A stretch of 40,927 nucleotides of DNA from Planctomycetia bacterium. GTDB taxonomy: Bacteria > Planctomycetota > UBA8108 > UBA1146. The notes under the pieces are model-generated. The model did not search any database. It saw nothing but the letters and a program-made list of their open reading frames with translations, and was not told where the DNA came from. Where the stretch lies: NCBI GenBank assembly GCA_012269595.1, contig JAAXJX010000031.1, forward strand, positions 1 through 40,927, written 5' to 3'. This document shows positions 15,510 through 24,541 of the stretch, one piece after another; within the stretch, counting starts at the first letter, position 1, and each line of letters starts with the position of its first letter. A program made the translations under genes and the position numbers.

Positions 15510-17149
15510 TCAACTCCGAGGATCATGTCGCGAATCTCCTCACGGGAGGCCGCATCGAAATCTTCCGGAACTTCCTGTCCACAAGTGACATAGGAGATCG
15601 GTTTCTGCATGACCCCGAAGAGATCCCAGAGGAAACCCTTGCTGTAGGACTCATCACGTTTGGTCAGAATCACATGGTCGTAGCCGACAATCCGGAATGC
15701 ATCCGCAGTGGCCATGAGAGCTTCAGGTGCTGCGCCCAGAGAAAGACACAGGTGGATTTCAAGATCGTTGACATTGGACAGGCAATCTCTCACCTCTTTG
15801 AGGCGATCGACGTCTTTTTGACTTCGACCTGCTGTGTCAATGAACACGATGTCATATTTGCTGAACGACTCGATTTCTTCGCGAACCTTTTCAGGCTGAT
15901 CAACCGTCTTGAAATTGAGACCAATGATGTCTGCAAAACGGCGAAGCTGCTCGATGGCTCCCAAGCGGTAGGAATCAAGGGTAATCAGACCCACCTTTTT
16001 CTTTTCCACCACATGGAAATAGGCTGCGAGCTTGGCAAGAGTCGTCGTCTTGCCGACACCGGTCGGCCCCACCAATGCGACAAAACGGGTCTTGCCGGCA
16101 GTGTTCGCCAAAGAGATTCCGCCTGCCTGGGGAATGCGGCCCATCACACAGGCGCCGACACGATTTTCGATCAGGGTGTCGAGAGCGGCCTCATCCAGAT
16201 TTTCAGGAATATTGGCACTGCTGACTGCATTTTTGATGTCCCTGCATGCGTTGGCAGAAAACCCGCATCTCTCCAGCACCGTAGAGACCTTGCCAAGAAA
16301 CAGCGGGTCATCAAAGACACTTTTCTCAGCGACAGTTTCCTCAGAGAAGGAAGCGATTCCGACCACGTCCGAATTCGATCCCGTTGTTGCCTCGCTGGCT
16401 GTTTGCCACGGGTCGGGTGCTCTGTGGAAGGGTGAGGCGGAATTGAAGGCTTTCAATTCTTCTGCGATGCGTTGCTTGGACCCTTCCAGTCTTGCTGAAA
16501 GAGAATTAAAGGAATCGTGACTCACAGTGCCCTGCTCTTTCACGGAGGCAAGAGGGTTAAACCCTTCCTGCTCCTTCACTTCTGTGTTCATAGGTACAGA
16601 ATCTGTCGAAGGTTGCTGATGGGTATTGGAGCCTTGCTCCACCGACGCATCGAAAGAAGCATCATTGTTCTGATCTGCGGAAGCGAAAACGTCAGACATG
16701 GAAACCGAAACAGTTGGATTCGTCATTTCCTCATTCACCCCGGCGACCACTTCTGTTTCCATCGCTGAAGTCATCGTTGGAGCATCTGAGGCGTCGATGG
16801 AATTCAGTGAAACCAATGGTTCCGGATTTGAGACTTCCAGGTCAGGCGTACTGGATTCCGTCTCTTCACTGGAGAAGTCTCCAGCCAGAACAGGAATCTT
16901 TTCCTCGATGACGGCGTCCAATTGAATTGGCGTCGTCAAAATATCGTTGCTCGATTTTTGTGTTCTGACGATCACCACAACATCGGATAGACCGATCCAA
17001 CCCAGAATCCCTGGACGGCGAACTTTGCGTGAGTGAACGACGGTCCAGTCGCTGCCAAATCTTTCCTGCAGGATACGAACAGCGGTGGCATAATCGGGTG
17101 CCACGACGCGGGTGTGCTCCGCATCGACCAAGTCGTTAAAGTCATTCAA
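15506..17149 (-). CDS. flhF: Flagellar SRP-type GTPase FlhF
   Basis: An SRP-like GTPase placing the flagellum. The N-terminal B domain has TRVVAPDYATAVRILQERFG; then a long acidic Ser/Glu/Asn-rich linker of about 200 residues; then the NG domain with P-loop VGPTGVGKTTTLAK, LDSYRLGAIEQL, IDTAGRSQKD and TKRDES. The start is uncertain: TTG 17149 gives an 8-base overlap with flhA and a GGGAAG box upstream, TTG 17209 gives 20 more residues inside flhA, and TTG 17131 is also possible. No ATG fits. Length is about 547 residues, long for FlhF because of the linker. It is coupled to flhG downstream. Confidence 0.92.
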   Translation of the reverse strand: MNDFNDLVDAEHTRVVAPDYATAVRILQERFGSDWTVVHSRKVRRPGILGWIGLSDVVVIVRTQKSSNDILTTPIQLDAVIEEKIPVLAGDFSSEETESSTPDLEVSNPEPLVSLNSIDASDAPTMTSAMETEVVAGVNEEMTNPTVSVSMSDVFASADQNNDASFDASVEQGSNTHQQPSTDSVPMNTEVKEQEGFNPLASVKEQGTVSHDSFNSLSARLEGSKQRIAEELKAFNSASPFHRAPDPWQTASEATTGSNSDVVGIASFSEETVAEKSVFDDPLFLGKVSTVLERCGFSANACRDIKNAVSSANIPENLDEAALDTLIENRVGACVMGRIPQAGGISLANTAGKTRFVALVGPTGVGKTTTLAKLAAYFHVVEKKKVGLITLDSYRLGAIEQLRRFADIIGLNFKTVDQPEKVREEIESFSKYDIVFIDTAGRSQKDVDRLKEVRDCLSNVNDLEIHLCLSLGAAPEALMATADAFRIVGYDHVILTKRDESYSKGFLWDLFGVMQKPISYVTCGQEVPEDFDAASREEIRDMILGVE

Positions 17150-19343
17150 AGGATGCTTCCCTTTCCCCTGTGAGCGAAGAATCTGCTGAGCAGAAATCAA
17201 CACTCGCAATCCCCCCGGATTTCACGGTGAACCCGTGTGCGATTTCATTGTAGGAGAGGACAGCGGCCGTTGGCACTTCCTTCTCCAATAACTTCTGGAT
17301 CGAACTTCTCAGCTCCGGTGTGCTCAGAATCACTCCCGAAACTCCGCTCGCCAGCAGAGTTTCCAGCTGCCCCCGGATCGCCTGAAGAATCGCCCGGTGT
17401 TCCGCCGGAGCCAACTCCGGGACCGCCCCCGGGACCCCCTGAAGCCGGGCATCGTGGATTTTCTGCTCGACCTCCGGTGCGAGAGTGATGGCATGAATCA
17501 CCCCACCATCAGTGGCCAAAGGGGCGCAAATCGACCGGGAAACCCGGATTCTGACCTTTTCGACCACTGCCTCCACCGGTCTCCGACTGGCTTCGGGCCA
17601 TTCAATAGCGACCTCACCGAGAGCTTCCAGAATCTTCTCAAGGTCTCTCAATGAGACTCTCTCAGCCAGCAATGCCTGAAGGACTCTCTGGAATTCAGCC
17701 AGAGAGAAGACCCCTGGAATCAATTCCTGGGCGAGGGGCTGTGCCCCTGCATGGAGGTGATCCAGCAAGATCTGAACCTCGGACCGGGTCAGCAAGTCCG
17801 GAGCATGGGACATGGCGACCTCTTCCAAGTGGTGCAGAACTATCTCCTGCCCACTGTCACAGGGGCTTCCCAGGCCCTTGCGAATGATCGCCTCCTCGCT
17901 GTCGACCCACTTTCCACTCTGACCTGTCACCGGATGGGTTCCGGGATCTCCCGGCACACCGGCAAGCGATCTTCCCCCTCCTTCGGAGAGGAAATTCATC
18001 TCACCCTCGAGTGTTCCCCTGCCAGCAATGATCTGTCTCAGGGAGATCTGGTAATCCCGGCGGCCGAGCTTTGAATTCGTGGCGATCTTGACCGCCGGCA
18101 AATCAATTCCAAGGCGCTGGCGGAGCTTCAGACGCAGCGACTCCACTGCCACTCCGATTTTCTTGCCATCCTCCGGTTCAATCAGTGGATACAGGCCACT
18201 GCCAAACTCGATGGCGAGGGGGTAACGATAAATCTCCGAATCGGAGGAGATCGTTGCCATTTCTTTCTCAATCGATTCTGACGTTGACCGGTTGTCCAGG
18301 ATCGGAGCACTACTTCCAGTCCCGGAGACTTCATCACCGGGGCCACGACTTCCTTTGAAGAAAGCCACTGCCAGCAGGCAGACTGCCAATCCACCCAATG
18401 CCACAGGTGACAACCCGAACGATCCCAAAAGAATCAGAATCACGGCAGTGATGAACAAGGCTCTTGGATTGGCAAAGACTTGCCCCACGAGCACATGCCC
18501 CACTTGCCCTTGTGACGAAGCACGAGTCACCATCAGTGCAGCGGCAACACTGATAAACAGTGCCGGCAACTGGGTAGCGATACCGTCACCAATGGTCAGT
18601 GTGGCGAAAACCTGCAACGATTCAGTAAAACCCATGCCGTAGGAGAAAACACCGAGGCAGATACCACCCATAATGTTGATGGTGGTGATCAGAACCGCGG
18701 CGATGGCATCTCCCCTGACGAATTTACTGGCCCCATCCATGGCGCCATAAAAATCTGCCTTGAGGGCCAGGTCTTCTCTGGCCAGTCGTGCTTCGGAGGC
18801 ACTGATGTTTCCTGCGGTCAAATCCGCGTCGATGGACATTTGTGCCCCTGGCATCCTGTCGAGCGAAAAGCGCGCTGCGACCTCGGCGATACGTGAAGCA
18901 CCTTTGGTCACCACAAGAAACTGAATGACCACCAGAACAGAAAAGATGATGAATCCGACAACGGCGTTTGATCCGGAGACAAACTCACCAAAAAAGTTGA
19001 CCACCTTGCCCGCGGCCATCGAGCCTTCCTCCTGAGCCTTGCTCAGAACCAGACGTGTGGTAGCGATATTGAGAGCCAATCGGTAAAGAGTGGCGATCAG
19101 CAACATCGATGGGAAAGCCGCAAACTCGAGGGGGCCTTTGAGGTAGACCACCGTCAGCAGAATCAATACTGACACGGCAATATTGACTCCCAAGAGTGCG
19201 TCCATGACAGCACCAGGGAGGGGAACCAGAATGGCGACGAGAATCCCCCCCAACGCCAGGATCAATGCGAGATCCCGGTTCCTGTCGATGGAACTGCGCA
19301 ATTCTCCTGAATCAGGAAAGCGGTTCAGTGAACTTTGATTCAT
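17142..19343 (-). CDS. flhA: Flagellar export apparatus protein FlhA
   Basis: FlhA forms the nonameric gate and chaperone-docking platform of flagellar export. The 733-residue product has eight or so N-terminal helices in the first 340 residues and a soluble C-terminal domain. The strongly conserved cytoplasmic loop RFSLDRMPGAQMSIDADL, the FHIPEP-family signature, is present, as are the preceding SMLLIATLYRLALNIATTR and ATLTIGDGIATQLPAL. It is about 40 residues longer than the E. coli protein, in an acidic Ser-rich linker (around 330-360) and in a short C-terminal tail (SADSSLTGEREASFE). ATG 19343 overlaps the flhB stop as ATGA. Confidence 0.95.
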   Translation of the reverse strand: MNQSSLNRFPDSGELRSSIDRNRDLALILALGGILVAILVPLPGAVMDALLGVNIAVSVLILLTVVYLKGPLEFAAFPSMLLIATLYRLALNIATTRLVLSKAQEEGSMAAGKVVNFFGEFVSGSNAVVGFIIFSVLVVIQFLVVTKGASRIAEVAARFSLDRMPGAQMSIDADLTAGNISASEARLAREDLALKADFYGAMDGASKFVRGDAIAAVLITTINIMGGICLGVFSYGMGFTESLQVFATLTIGDGIATQLPALFISVAAALMVTRASSQGQVGHVLVGQVFANPRALFITAVILILLGSFGLSPVALGGLAVCLLAVAFFKGSRGPGDEVSGTGSSAPILDNRSTSESIEKEMATISSDSEIYRYPLAIEFGSGLYPLIEPEDGKKIGVAVESLRLKLRQRLGIDLPAVKIATNSKLGRRDYQISLRQIIAGRGTLEGEMNFLSEGGGRSLAGVPGDPGTHPVTGQSGKWVDSEEAIIRKGLGSPCDSGQEIVLHHLEEVAMSHAPDLLTRSEVQILLDHLHAGAQPLAQELIPGVFSLAEFQRVLQALLAERVSLRDLEKILEALGEVAIEWPEASRRPVEAVVEKVRIRVSRSICAPLATDGGVIHAITLAPEVEQKIHDARLQGVPGAVPELAPAEHRAILQAIRGQLETLLASGVSGVILSTPELRSSIQKLLEKEVPTAAVLSYNEIAHGFTVKSGGIASVDFCSADSSLTGEREASFE

Positions 19344-20140
19344 TGGGATTTCCCCTCGTCGGTTCTCATTGAGGCGGGGAGTCTCCCCGACAATGCAGAG
19401 ATCAATTTTCGGTGGGACTGTTTCCGTTTTTTCCGAATGAGCGGGTCACCATAGGTTTCCCTGCGCTCTTTCTTGAATTCCTCAGGAGTCATATGCACCG
19501 AATCCCACCACATTTTTTGCTGCCACAGACGGTCGATGACCGCAAATGCGAGAATCACCATGCAGATCTGGATCAAAACTCCCGGGTAAATTGCGAAAAC
19601 CTCAGAAGCGGTAACTTGAGGACTCCCCGCTGACGCATTTCCCGTGACGGCGATCAACTGCTGCAAGCCATACCAGGCAATCCCCACTACGGCAGCCATT
19701 CGAACCAGCTGAAACAACAATCGAAGCGGTGTGGTCACCGATACCATCTGCTCCCAGCGATTTGCCGGGTTCCAATTTGCTATAGGATCCGAAAATGCAT
19801 TTTTGCGAGCGACCTTGGGTGACTGAACCCAAGATACGACCAATGAAATGAACCACACCGTCAATGCAAGCGGAGCAACGAAACCCAAAATGAGCATGGG
19901 GAGATCGTTCATCACCGTCTGCACATCCGTCAACTCAGCAAATGAAGTCGAGTAAAACTCACGGTAGAAACCAACGAACTTCTGGGTCAGGTTTTGTGCA
20001 TTGAGGCTGACCAGAATACAGCCCGTGAGAAGTGCCAGTGCCACTGCCAGATCTGAGCTGTAGGGGAATTGCCCATTCTCCGCAGCATTGCGAAGTCTTT
20101 TGGAGCTGGGTTTGTGAATTTTGTCCTCTGACAGGCTCAT
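19340..20140 (-). CDS. flhB: Flagellar export protein FlhB, lacking the NPTH/C-terminal cytoplasmic domain
   Basis: The N-terminal 210 residues are standard FlhB: KIHKPSSKRLRNAAENGQFPYSSDL, four membrane helices, then DRLWQQKMWWDSVHMTPEEFKKERRETYGDPLIRK-type sequence at the start of the linker (given here in pieces because of length). FlhB normally goes on to about 350-380 residues with an NPTH autocleavage site and a C-terminal domain that switches export from rod/hook to filament proteins. This protein ends at 266 with a basic tail (SGRLPASMRTDEGKSQ) and no NPTH. The flhA ATG overlaps the stop, so no downstream remnant fits in. It is probably a genuine shortened form rather than a frameshift. 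A stand-alone C-terminal piece elsewhere in the genome is possible. Confidence 0.88.
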   Translation of the reverse strand: MSLSEDKIHKPSSKRLRNAAENGQFPYSSDLAVALALLTGCILVSLNAQNLTQKFVGFYREFYSTSFAELTDVQTVMNDLPMLILGFVAPLALTVWFISLVVSWVQSPKVARKNAFSDPIANWNPANRWEQMVSVTTPLRLLFQLVRMAAVVGIAWYGLQQLIAVTGNASAGSPQVTASEVFAIYPGVLIQICMVILAFAVIDRLWQQKMWWDSVHMTPEEFKKERRETYGDPLIRKKRKQSHRKLISALSGRLPASMRTDEGKSQ

Positions 20141-20142
20141 GA

Positions 20143-20961
20143 CTACCCACCTGCCAATCGGTCCAGAACGGCACCCGTTCCCTGCAGACTTCTTTCGACA
20201 ACGAACGAGAAGACTTCAGCGATAAAGGGCAAGCAGAGGAAAATCATCGCGAACCCAACACTTGTCCTCAGTGCGAAGCCCGTAAAAAAGACGTCGATTT
20301 GTGGTGTGACGCGGCTGAGGATTCCAAGAACCAGCGTGATCAGCAAAAGTACTGCTACCGCAGGGAATGCAATTTCCAAACCGATCAACCAGGTTTGTTG
20401 CCCCACTGCTCCGGCGGCAGAGGCGGCCTCCCCACCGAGCTCAGTCATGTTCCCTGACATGACCGAGGCAAAAACACCGGCTGGTACTTTCTGGAAAGAG
20501 TCGATCAGCATCAGCATCACCAAGCGGTGTCCATCGAGGGCAATAAATGCAAGTGTTGCGAACAAAGTCAACAATGTGGTCAGCGGAGACTCTCCGGATT
20601 CCTCTTGTTGTCCCGTCGAAAACGCCGCATCACCCGTGAACGCACCCAGCCATGCGGCACCCAATCGGGCACCCCAGATCACCAGTGCAAGCGCGCTACC
20701 CAAAACCCAACCCAACGCCAACTCACCACCGATTCCGACGATGGCTGAGGCAGGGTCAGAAAATGCGAGGCTTGCACTTTTCCCTGAGAGATCCATGGGA
20801 GCGACAATCAATGCGAGGAGAAATGCGAATCCAAATTTGAAACGCAGTGGGATCGTATTTTCGGAAAACAACGGCAAGACCAACATGGCCCCAAAAAACC
20901 GGGCACTGACCAGCAGCCAAGTGCTCCAGGAAGCCGTCGAGATTTCAATCAGTTGATCCAT
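20143..20961 (-). CDS. fliR: Flagellar export protein FliR
   Basis: A polytopic protein of 272 residues forming part of the FliP-FliQ-FliR export gate. The N-terminus RFFGAMLVLPLFSENTIPLR is the family signature, with about six hydrophobic segments. GLEIAFPAVAVLLLITLVLG and LSRVTPQIDVFFTGFALR near the C-terminus are also typical, as is the VER end. The gene is 3 bases after fliQ and 2 bases before flhB. No sign of fusion with FlhB, which occurs in some lineages. Confidence 0.94.
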   Translation of the reverse strand: MDQLIEISTASWSTWLLVSARFFGAMLVLPLFSENTIPLRFKFGFAFLLALIVAPMDLSGKSASLAFSDPASAIVGIGGELALGWVLGSALALVIWGARLGAAWLGAFTGDAAFSTGQQEESGESPLTTLLTLFATLAFIALDGHRLVMLMLIDSFQKVPAGVFASVMSGNMTELGGEAASAAGAVGQQTWLIGLEIAFPAVAVLLLITLVLGILSRVTPQIDVFFTGFALRTSVGFAMIFLCLPFIAEVFSFVVERSLQGTGAVLDRLAGG

Positions 20962-20964
20962 TCA

Positions 20965-21240
20965 TCACCTGCCTGAAAGAAATCCACCCGAAACCTGTAG
21001 ACTGTCTTTTGTGAAAGTGACGATCCAGTCGATCATCTCCGGCATCATCAAAGCCAGTACCAGTGCAACAGCGATCATTCTCGGAACGAGAGACAAACTC
21101 TGATCCTGAAGCTGAAACACTGCCTGAATCAGGTTGGTAACGAGACCAACGACGATGATCGCCAACAGAACGGGGATCGACATTTGCAACGCCATGGCCA
21201 ATGCAGCCTGCAAAAAATCCAATACACGGTCCATGTCCAT
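20965..21240 (-). CDS. fliQ: Flagellar export protein FliQ
   Basis: A 91-residue protein with two membrane helices (ALQMSIPVLLAIIVVGLVTN and MIAVALVLALMMPEMIDWI) joined by a short loop with IQAVFQLQDQSLSLVPR, the family core. FliQ is present in several copies around the FliP ring in the export gate. ATG 21240 overlaps the fliP stop as ATGA; a TTG one codon earlier is also in frame. Confidence 0.94.
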   Translation of the reverse strand: MDMDRVLDFLQAALAMALQMSIPVLLAIIVVGLVTNLIQAVFQLQDQSLSLVPRMIAVALVLALMMPEMIDWIVTFTKDSLQVSGGFLSGR

Positions 21241-22076
21241 CAAGCCACCGCCCTGGAACCTGTGAAGAGCAATTGCTCAACCACCAGCGACCAGCCGTCT
21301 GCCAGAACAAAGACAAGGATCTTGAATGGCAGCGATACCAGAATCGGAGGCAACATGAACATCCCCATCGCCACGAGAATGGCACTGACGACGAGATCGA
21401 TGACGAGGAAGGGAATGAAGATCATGACACCCATTTGGAATGCCAATTTTAATTCTGCCAAAACAAATGCCGGGACAACGACGGTCAATGGCAATGAATC
21501 CGCAAACTCCCGAGTCACAACAGCGGCCTCTTCATCGTAGAGATCGCGGTAGGTCTCCGGTGCACCCACCTTGGCCATGAGGATCAGGTCCTCCGGGCTG
21601 ATAAAGGGGTACATGAACTCCCGAACACGGGTATCGGCATAAGCAAAGGCTTCATCTGCCGTCACCACATCTCCAGTGACCGGTGAAATCTCCTGATTGG
21701 AGTATGGCTGAATCGAATTCTCGTAAATGTCAGACCAGGTCGGCCCCATCACCACGAGCGTCAGGAGCAGTGACAATCCGAAAATCACCTGATTGGGCGG
21801 CGCATCCTGGGCACCGATCGCTCTGCGAACGAATCCCAAAACAATGATGATTCTGGTAAAGCTGGTGGTCAGAAGAAGCAATGCCGGAGCGACTGCCACC
21901 ACCGTTGTGATCAACAACAGCTTGATGGAAATCCCGAAGTTTTCAGGATTTCCATCGAGCACCTTGCTGACGATATCAGAGGTTCCTTCTGCAGCCATTG
22001 CTACCGGAGATCCCAGTACCACGGCCCCCAAAACCCCAAACCAGATCATCAGTGTTTTGAAACTCTTTACGATCAA
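21240..22076 (-). CDS. fliP: Flagellar export protein FliP
   Basis: From TTG 22076 the product is 278 residues with an N-terminal cleavable signal-like helix (IWFGVLGAVVLGSPVAMA), then the FliP signatures LLLLTTSFTRIIIVLGFVRRA and QDAPPNQVIFGLSLLLT, and the C-terminal GVMIFIPFLVIDLVVS. FliP forms the core of the export gate. The TTG is chosen because it overlaps the fliO stop as TTGA, as neighbouring genes do with ATGA. A longer frame to 22280 lies inside fliO and reads as basic non-conserved sequence. FliP is slightly long because of an acidic insert (PVTGDVVTADEAF). Confidence 0.92.
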   Translation of the reverse strand: MIVKSFKTLMIWFGVLGAVVLGSPVAMAAEGTSDIVSKVLDGNPENFGISIKLLLITTVVAVAPALLLLTTSFTRIIIVLGFVRRAIGAQDAPPNQVIFGLSLLLTLVVMGPTWSDIYENSIQPYSNQEISPVTGDVVTADEAFAYADTRVREFMYPFISPEDLILMAKVGAPETYRDLYDEEAAVVTREFADSLPLTVVVPAFVLAELKLAFQMGVMIFIPFLVIDLVVSAILVAMGMFMLPPILVSLPFKILVFVLADGWSLVVEQLLFTGSRAVA

Positions 22077-22702
22077 CTTCTTACTTCTTCTTCCGTTCGC
22101 TCTCCATAGCCGTCGAGTCTCTCTCTCAGCCACTGGATCTCCTCGCGAACACCTGAATCCGTGACCTCTGGCTCGTACTGCTCTGGAAACTCTTCGTCTT
22201 GTGTTTCGATTCGAACCCGCTCCAGCTCTCTGGAGAACTCGGTTCCATAACTGAGATTCTGTACTTCTTCCGGATCGCAAATCTCGGAAAGCAGATCAAC
22301 CCTGTTTGGAGATTGGGCCACTACAAGGACCCGCTCCCCCACTCGGAACACCACAAGGTTTTGGCGATTTCCAATGGGTAGTCGGGTCAAGACCTTCATA
22401 CGAGCGTCGGTGCCTGGAATCACACCTGGGAAGTATTTTCTTGCCAGCAATACCACTCCGACCCCGAGACCAGACAAAATCAAAATCGTTCCGATCGCTT
22501 CAAGCAATGACTGCAAACCCGCCGGGTTTGCTGCTCCATTCGCTGGGGGCAGAGCTGTGTTGTTTACAGCTGATGCCGAGGAAGATCCGCTGGCCCCATC
22601 CGTAATGGGAAACAACTGCGAATGGGCTTCTCCCGTTCCCAACATGACGAGAAGCAAAACGATTGAAACGATGTGGAAGATCCTGAATCCCTGATTTTTC
22701 AT
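22073..22702 (-). CDS. fliO: Flagellar biosynthesis protein FliO
   Basis: 209 residues with an N-terminal signal-like helix, a periplasmic Ser/Ala/Asn-rich stretch, one membrane helix (LILSGLGVGVVLLARKYFPG), and a FliO-type domain with the MKVLTRLPIGNRQNLVVFRVGERVLVV pattern. FliO helps assemble the FliP ring. The acidic coiled C-terminus (EEEVRS) is extra. AGGGAG lies before ATG 22702. A 67-base gap separates it from fliJ, one of the few spacings in the operon. FliO is poorly conserved in general, so the call rests on the layout and its place before fliP. Confidence 0.85.
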   Translation of the reverse strand: MKNQGFRIFHIVSIVLLLVMLGTGEAHSQLFPITDGASGSSSASAVNNTALPPANGAANPAGLQSLLEAIGTILILSGLGVGVVLLARKYFPGVIPGTDARMKVLTRLPIGNRQNLVVFRVGERVLVVAQSPNRVDLLSEICDPEEVQNLSYGTEFSRELERVRIETQDEEFPEQYEPEVTDSGVREEIQWLRERLDGYGERTEEEVRS

Positions 22703-22769
22703 ACCCCGGCTCCCTTTCCCCGATGTTGAACTGATTCAACCTGTCTGTTGTGACTGCTGATCAATCAGA

Positions 22770-23219
22770 TCAACTCGCCTCACCCCTGAGTTCTCTTGCG
22801 ACAAATTGCTGACAAGCTTCGCCATCCATTTGTCTTTCTTCTGATTTCTGTTTCTTCAACAGGTCGTCTGCATTTTTTCGTGTGATCAATGAATCCACTG
22901 AAGCATGCCTGTTGTGGGCCGATTTGACCCGGTCTCTTGCGACATCGACGGTTTCCTGAAGACCCGTGATTTCCTTCGTCAGTCGCAATGCTTCTCTGCG
23001 CAGTCTTGCCATGAACCTGCCGTGTAGTACGGGGTCATGACCTTCTGCGTTTTCAACAATGTCGGAAGAAGCTTTCTTCTTTTCAGATTCCAGCTTCTTG
23101 AGTTTTGCCAATCCCTCAAGAAGCCCCGAACGCTTTTCCAAAAGCCTTGAGACCGCAGCCTCCAGCTCTGCTTCCCTGACCTTGAGGAGGGCATTCATTC
23201 TTTGAGCCGAAGACTTCAT
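22770..23219 (-). CDS. fliJ: Flagellar protein FliJ (coiled-coil chaperone of the export ATPase)
   Basis: 149 residues, almost wholly helical and highly charged, with an antiparallel coiled-coil pattern (heptads from SAQRMNALLKVREAEL to the C-terminus). FliJ inserts into the FliI hexamer and links it to FlhA. The sequence similarity is weak, as is usual for FliJ; the placement directly after fliI with an ATGA overlap supports the call. Confidence 0.8.
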   Translation of the reverse strand: MKSSAQRMNALLKVREAELEAAVSRLLEKRSGLLEGLAKLKKLESEKKKASSDIVENAEGHDPVLHGRFMARLRREALRLTKEITGLQETVDVARDRVKSAHNRHASVDSLITRKNADDLLKKQKSEERQMDGEACQQFVARELRGEAS

Positions 23220-24541
23220 GCTGATTTCACCGCCTCATTTTCAGAGACGAGAGCGATCAGACGATCTCGAGTTTGTTCAAACCCGGATTGTTCTTCCGGT
23301 GACTGGCGCAGGAATTTCTCAATCTGCGGCTTGAGTCGTGCGGCCCGATCCGCTCTGGCATCCTGACCTTGCTTGAATGCACCCAATCGGATCAGGTCCT
23401 CGATTTCCGAGTAAACTGCCAGCGATTCCCTGAGACTCCTGGCCGCCTGCAGATGATCTTCCGCCACTACCGCCGGCATCGTTCGACTGGTACTGACGCA
23501 GGGATCGATGGGAGGAAACCAGCCCTTGCTGGCGTAATCTCTGGATAGCCAGATCTGCCCATCCAGAATCCCCCGTACGGCATCGCCAATGGGGTCATGC
23601 TGGTCATCGGCCTCAACGAGGACCGAATAGAATGCCGTGATACTGGCACTTTCTCCAGGACCGGTCCGCTCCAACAATTTTGGCATCATCGCGAAAACAC
23701 TCGGCGTATAGCCCCGGGTTGCAGGTGGCTCTCCCGCACTCAAACCCACTTCTCTCTGGGCAAGTGCGACACGAGTCAGGGAATCGACCAGCAACAGGAC
23801 GTCCCTGCCACTGTTCCGAAACCATTCCGCGATAGAAGTTGCGACTTTTGCCGCTCTGATTCGAAGGACCGCTGCTTCGTCACTGGTTGCGACGACGACC
23901 ACAGTATTCTTGAGACCTTCCGGTCCGAGGTCACGCTCAAGAAACTCCCGAACCTCACGGCCGCGCTCTCCGATCAGTGCAATGACCCTGATCGGTAAAT
24001 CGGTGTTTCGGGCGATCATTCCGAGAAGAGTCGATTTGCCGACTCCACTCCCGGAAAAGATACCCAGTCGCTGCCCTCTGCCTGCGGTCAGGACCCCATC
24101 GATGGCCCTAACACCGGTCGACATCGGCTGCTCGATCAAAGACCTCTTCAGTGCAGGAGTCGGTTCATTCTCTATGGGAAACCGAATGGTTCCTGTGATG
24201 GGACCCAGGCCATCAATCGGATTTCCCCTGGCGTCGATCACTCTTCCCAGAAGCTCTTCCGATACGGGAACCGAAGGGATTTCGCCATCATGAATCACTT
24301 CATCCATGGGGCCGATTCCATCAATTCCACATTCTGGAAGAAGGTGTGTCCGCTCACCGGAGAAACCGACGACTTCAGCGAGAGTTCGGGTTCCGGATCT
24401 CGACACGATTTCACATTCCGCACCGACTGGAAGGGCGATCCCTTCCGCCTCAACGAGAACTCCCGTTACGGCGACGACCCGGCCCTGAACCCTGGCGAGT
24501 CCGTCATTGCCAAGGCTGTCCAGTGCGGAAATCAGATTCAT
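23216..24541 (-). CDS. fliI: Flagellum-specific ATPase FliI
   Basis: The export ATPase, 441 residues, related to the F1 beta subunit. Walker A is IFSGSGVGKSTLLGM; Walker B region DVLLLVDSLTRVALAQREVGL; further signatures ALIGERGREVREFL and PPATRGYTPSVFA. N-terminal beta-barrel residues GRVVAVTGVLVEAEG match the family. ATG 24541 overlaps the fliH stop as ATGA and its own stop overlaps fliJ. Confidence 0.95.
   Translation of the reverse strand: MNLISALDSLGNDGLARVQGRVVAVTGVLVEAEGIALPVGAECEIVSRSGTRTLAEVVGFSGERTHLLPECGIDGIGPMDEVIHDGEIPSVPVSEELLGRVIDARGNPIDGLGPITGTIRFPIENEPTPALKRSLIEQPMSTGVRAIDGVLTAGRGQRLGIFSGSGVGKSTLLGMIARNTDLPIRVIALIGERGREVREFLERDLGPEGLKNTVVVVATSDEAAVLRIRAAKVATSIAEWFRNSGRDVLLLVDSLTRVALAQREVGLSAGEPPATRGYTPSVFAMMPKLLERTGPGESASITAFYSVLVEADDQHDPIGDAVRGILDGQIWLSRDYASKGWFPPIDPCVSTSRTMPAVVAEDHLQAARSLRESLAVYSEIEDLIRLGAFKQGQDARADRAARLKPQIEKFLRQSPEEQSGFEQTRDRLIALVSENEAVKSA

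Noticed and set aside
22077..22280. Longer FliP with 68 additional N-terminal residues
   Set aside because: The extension reads as an out-of-frame shadow of fliO (Arg-rich, not conserved) and the TTG at 22076 overlaps the fliO stop.
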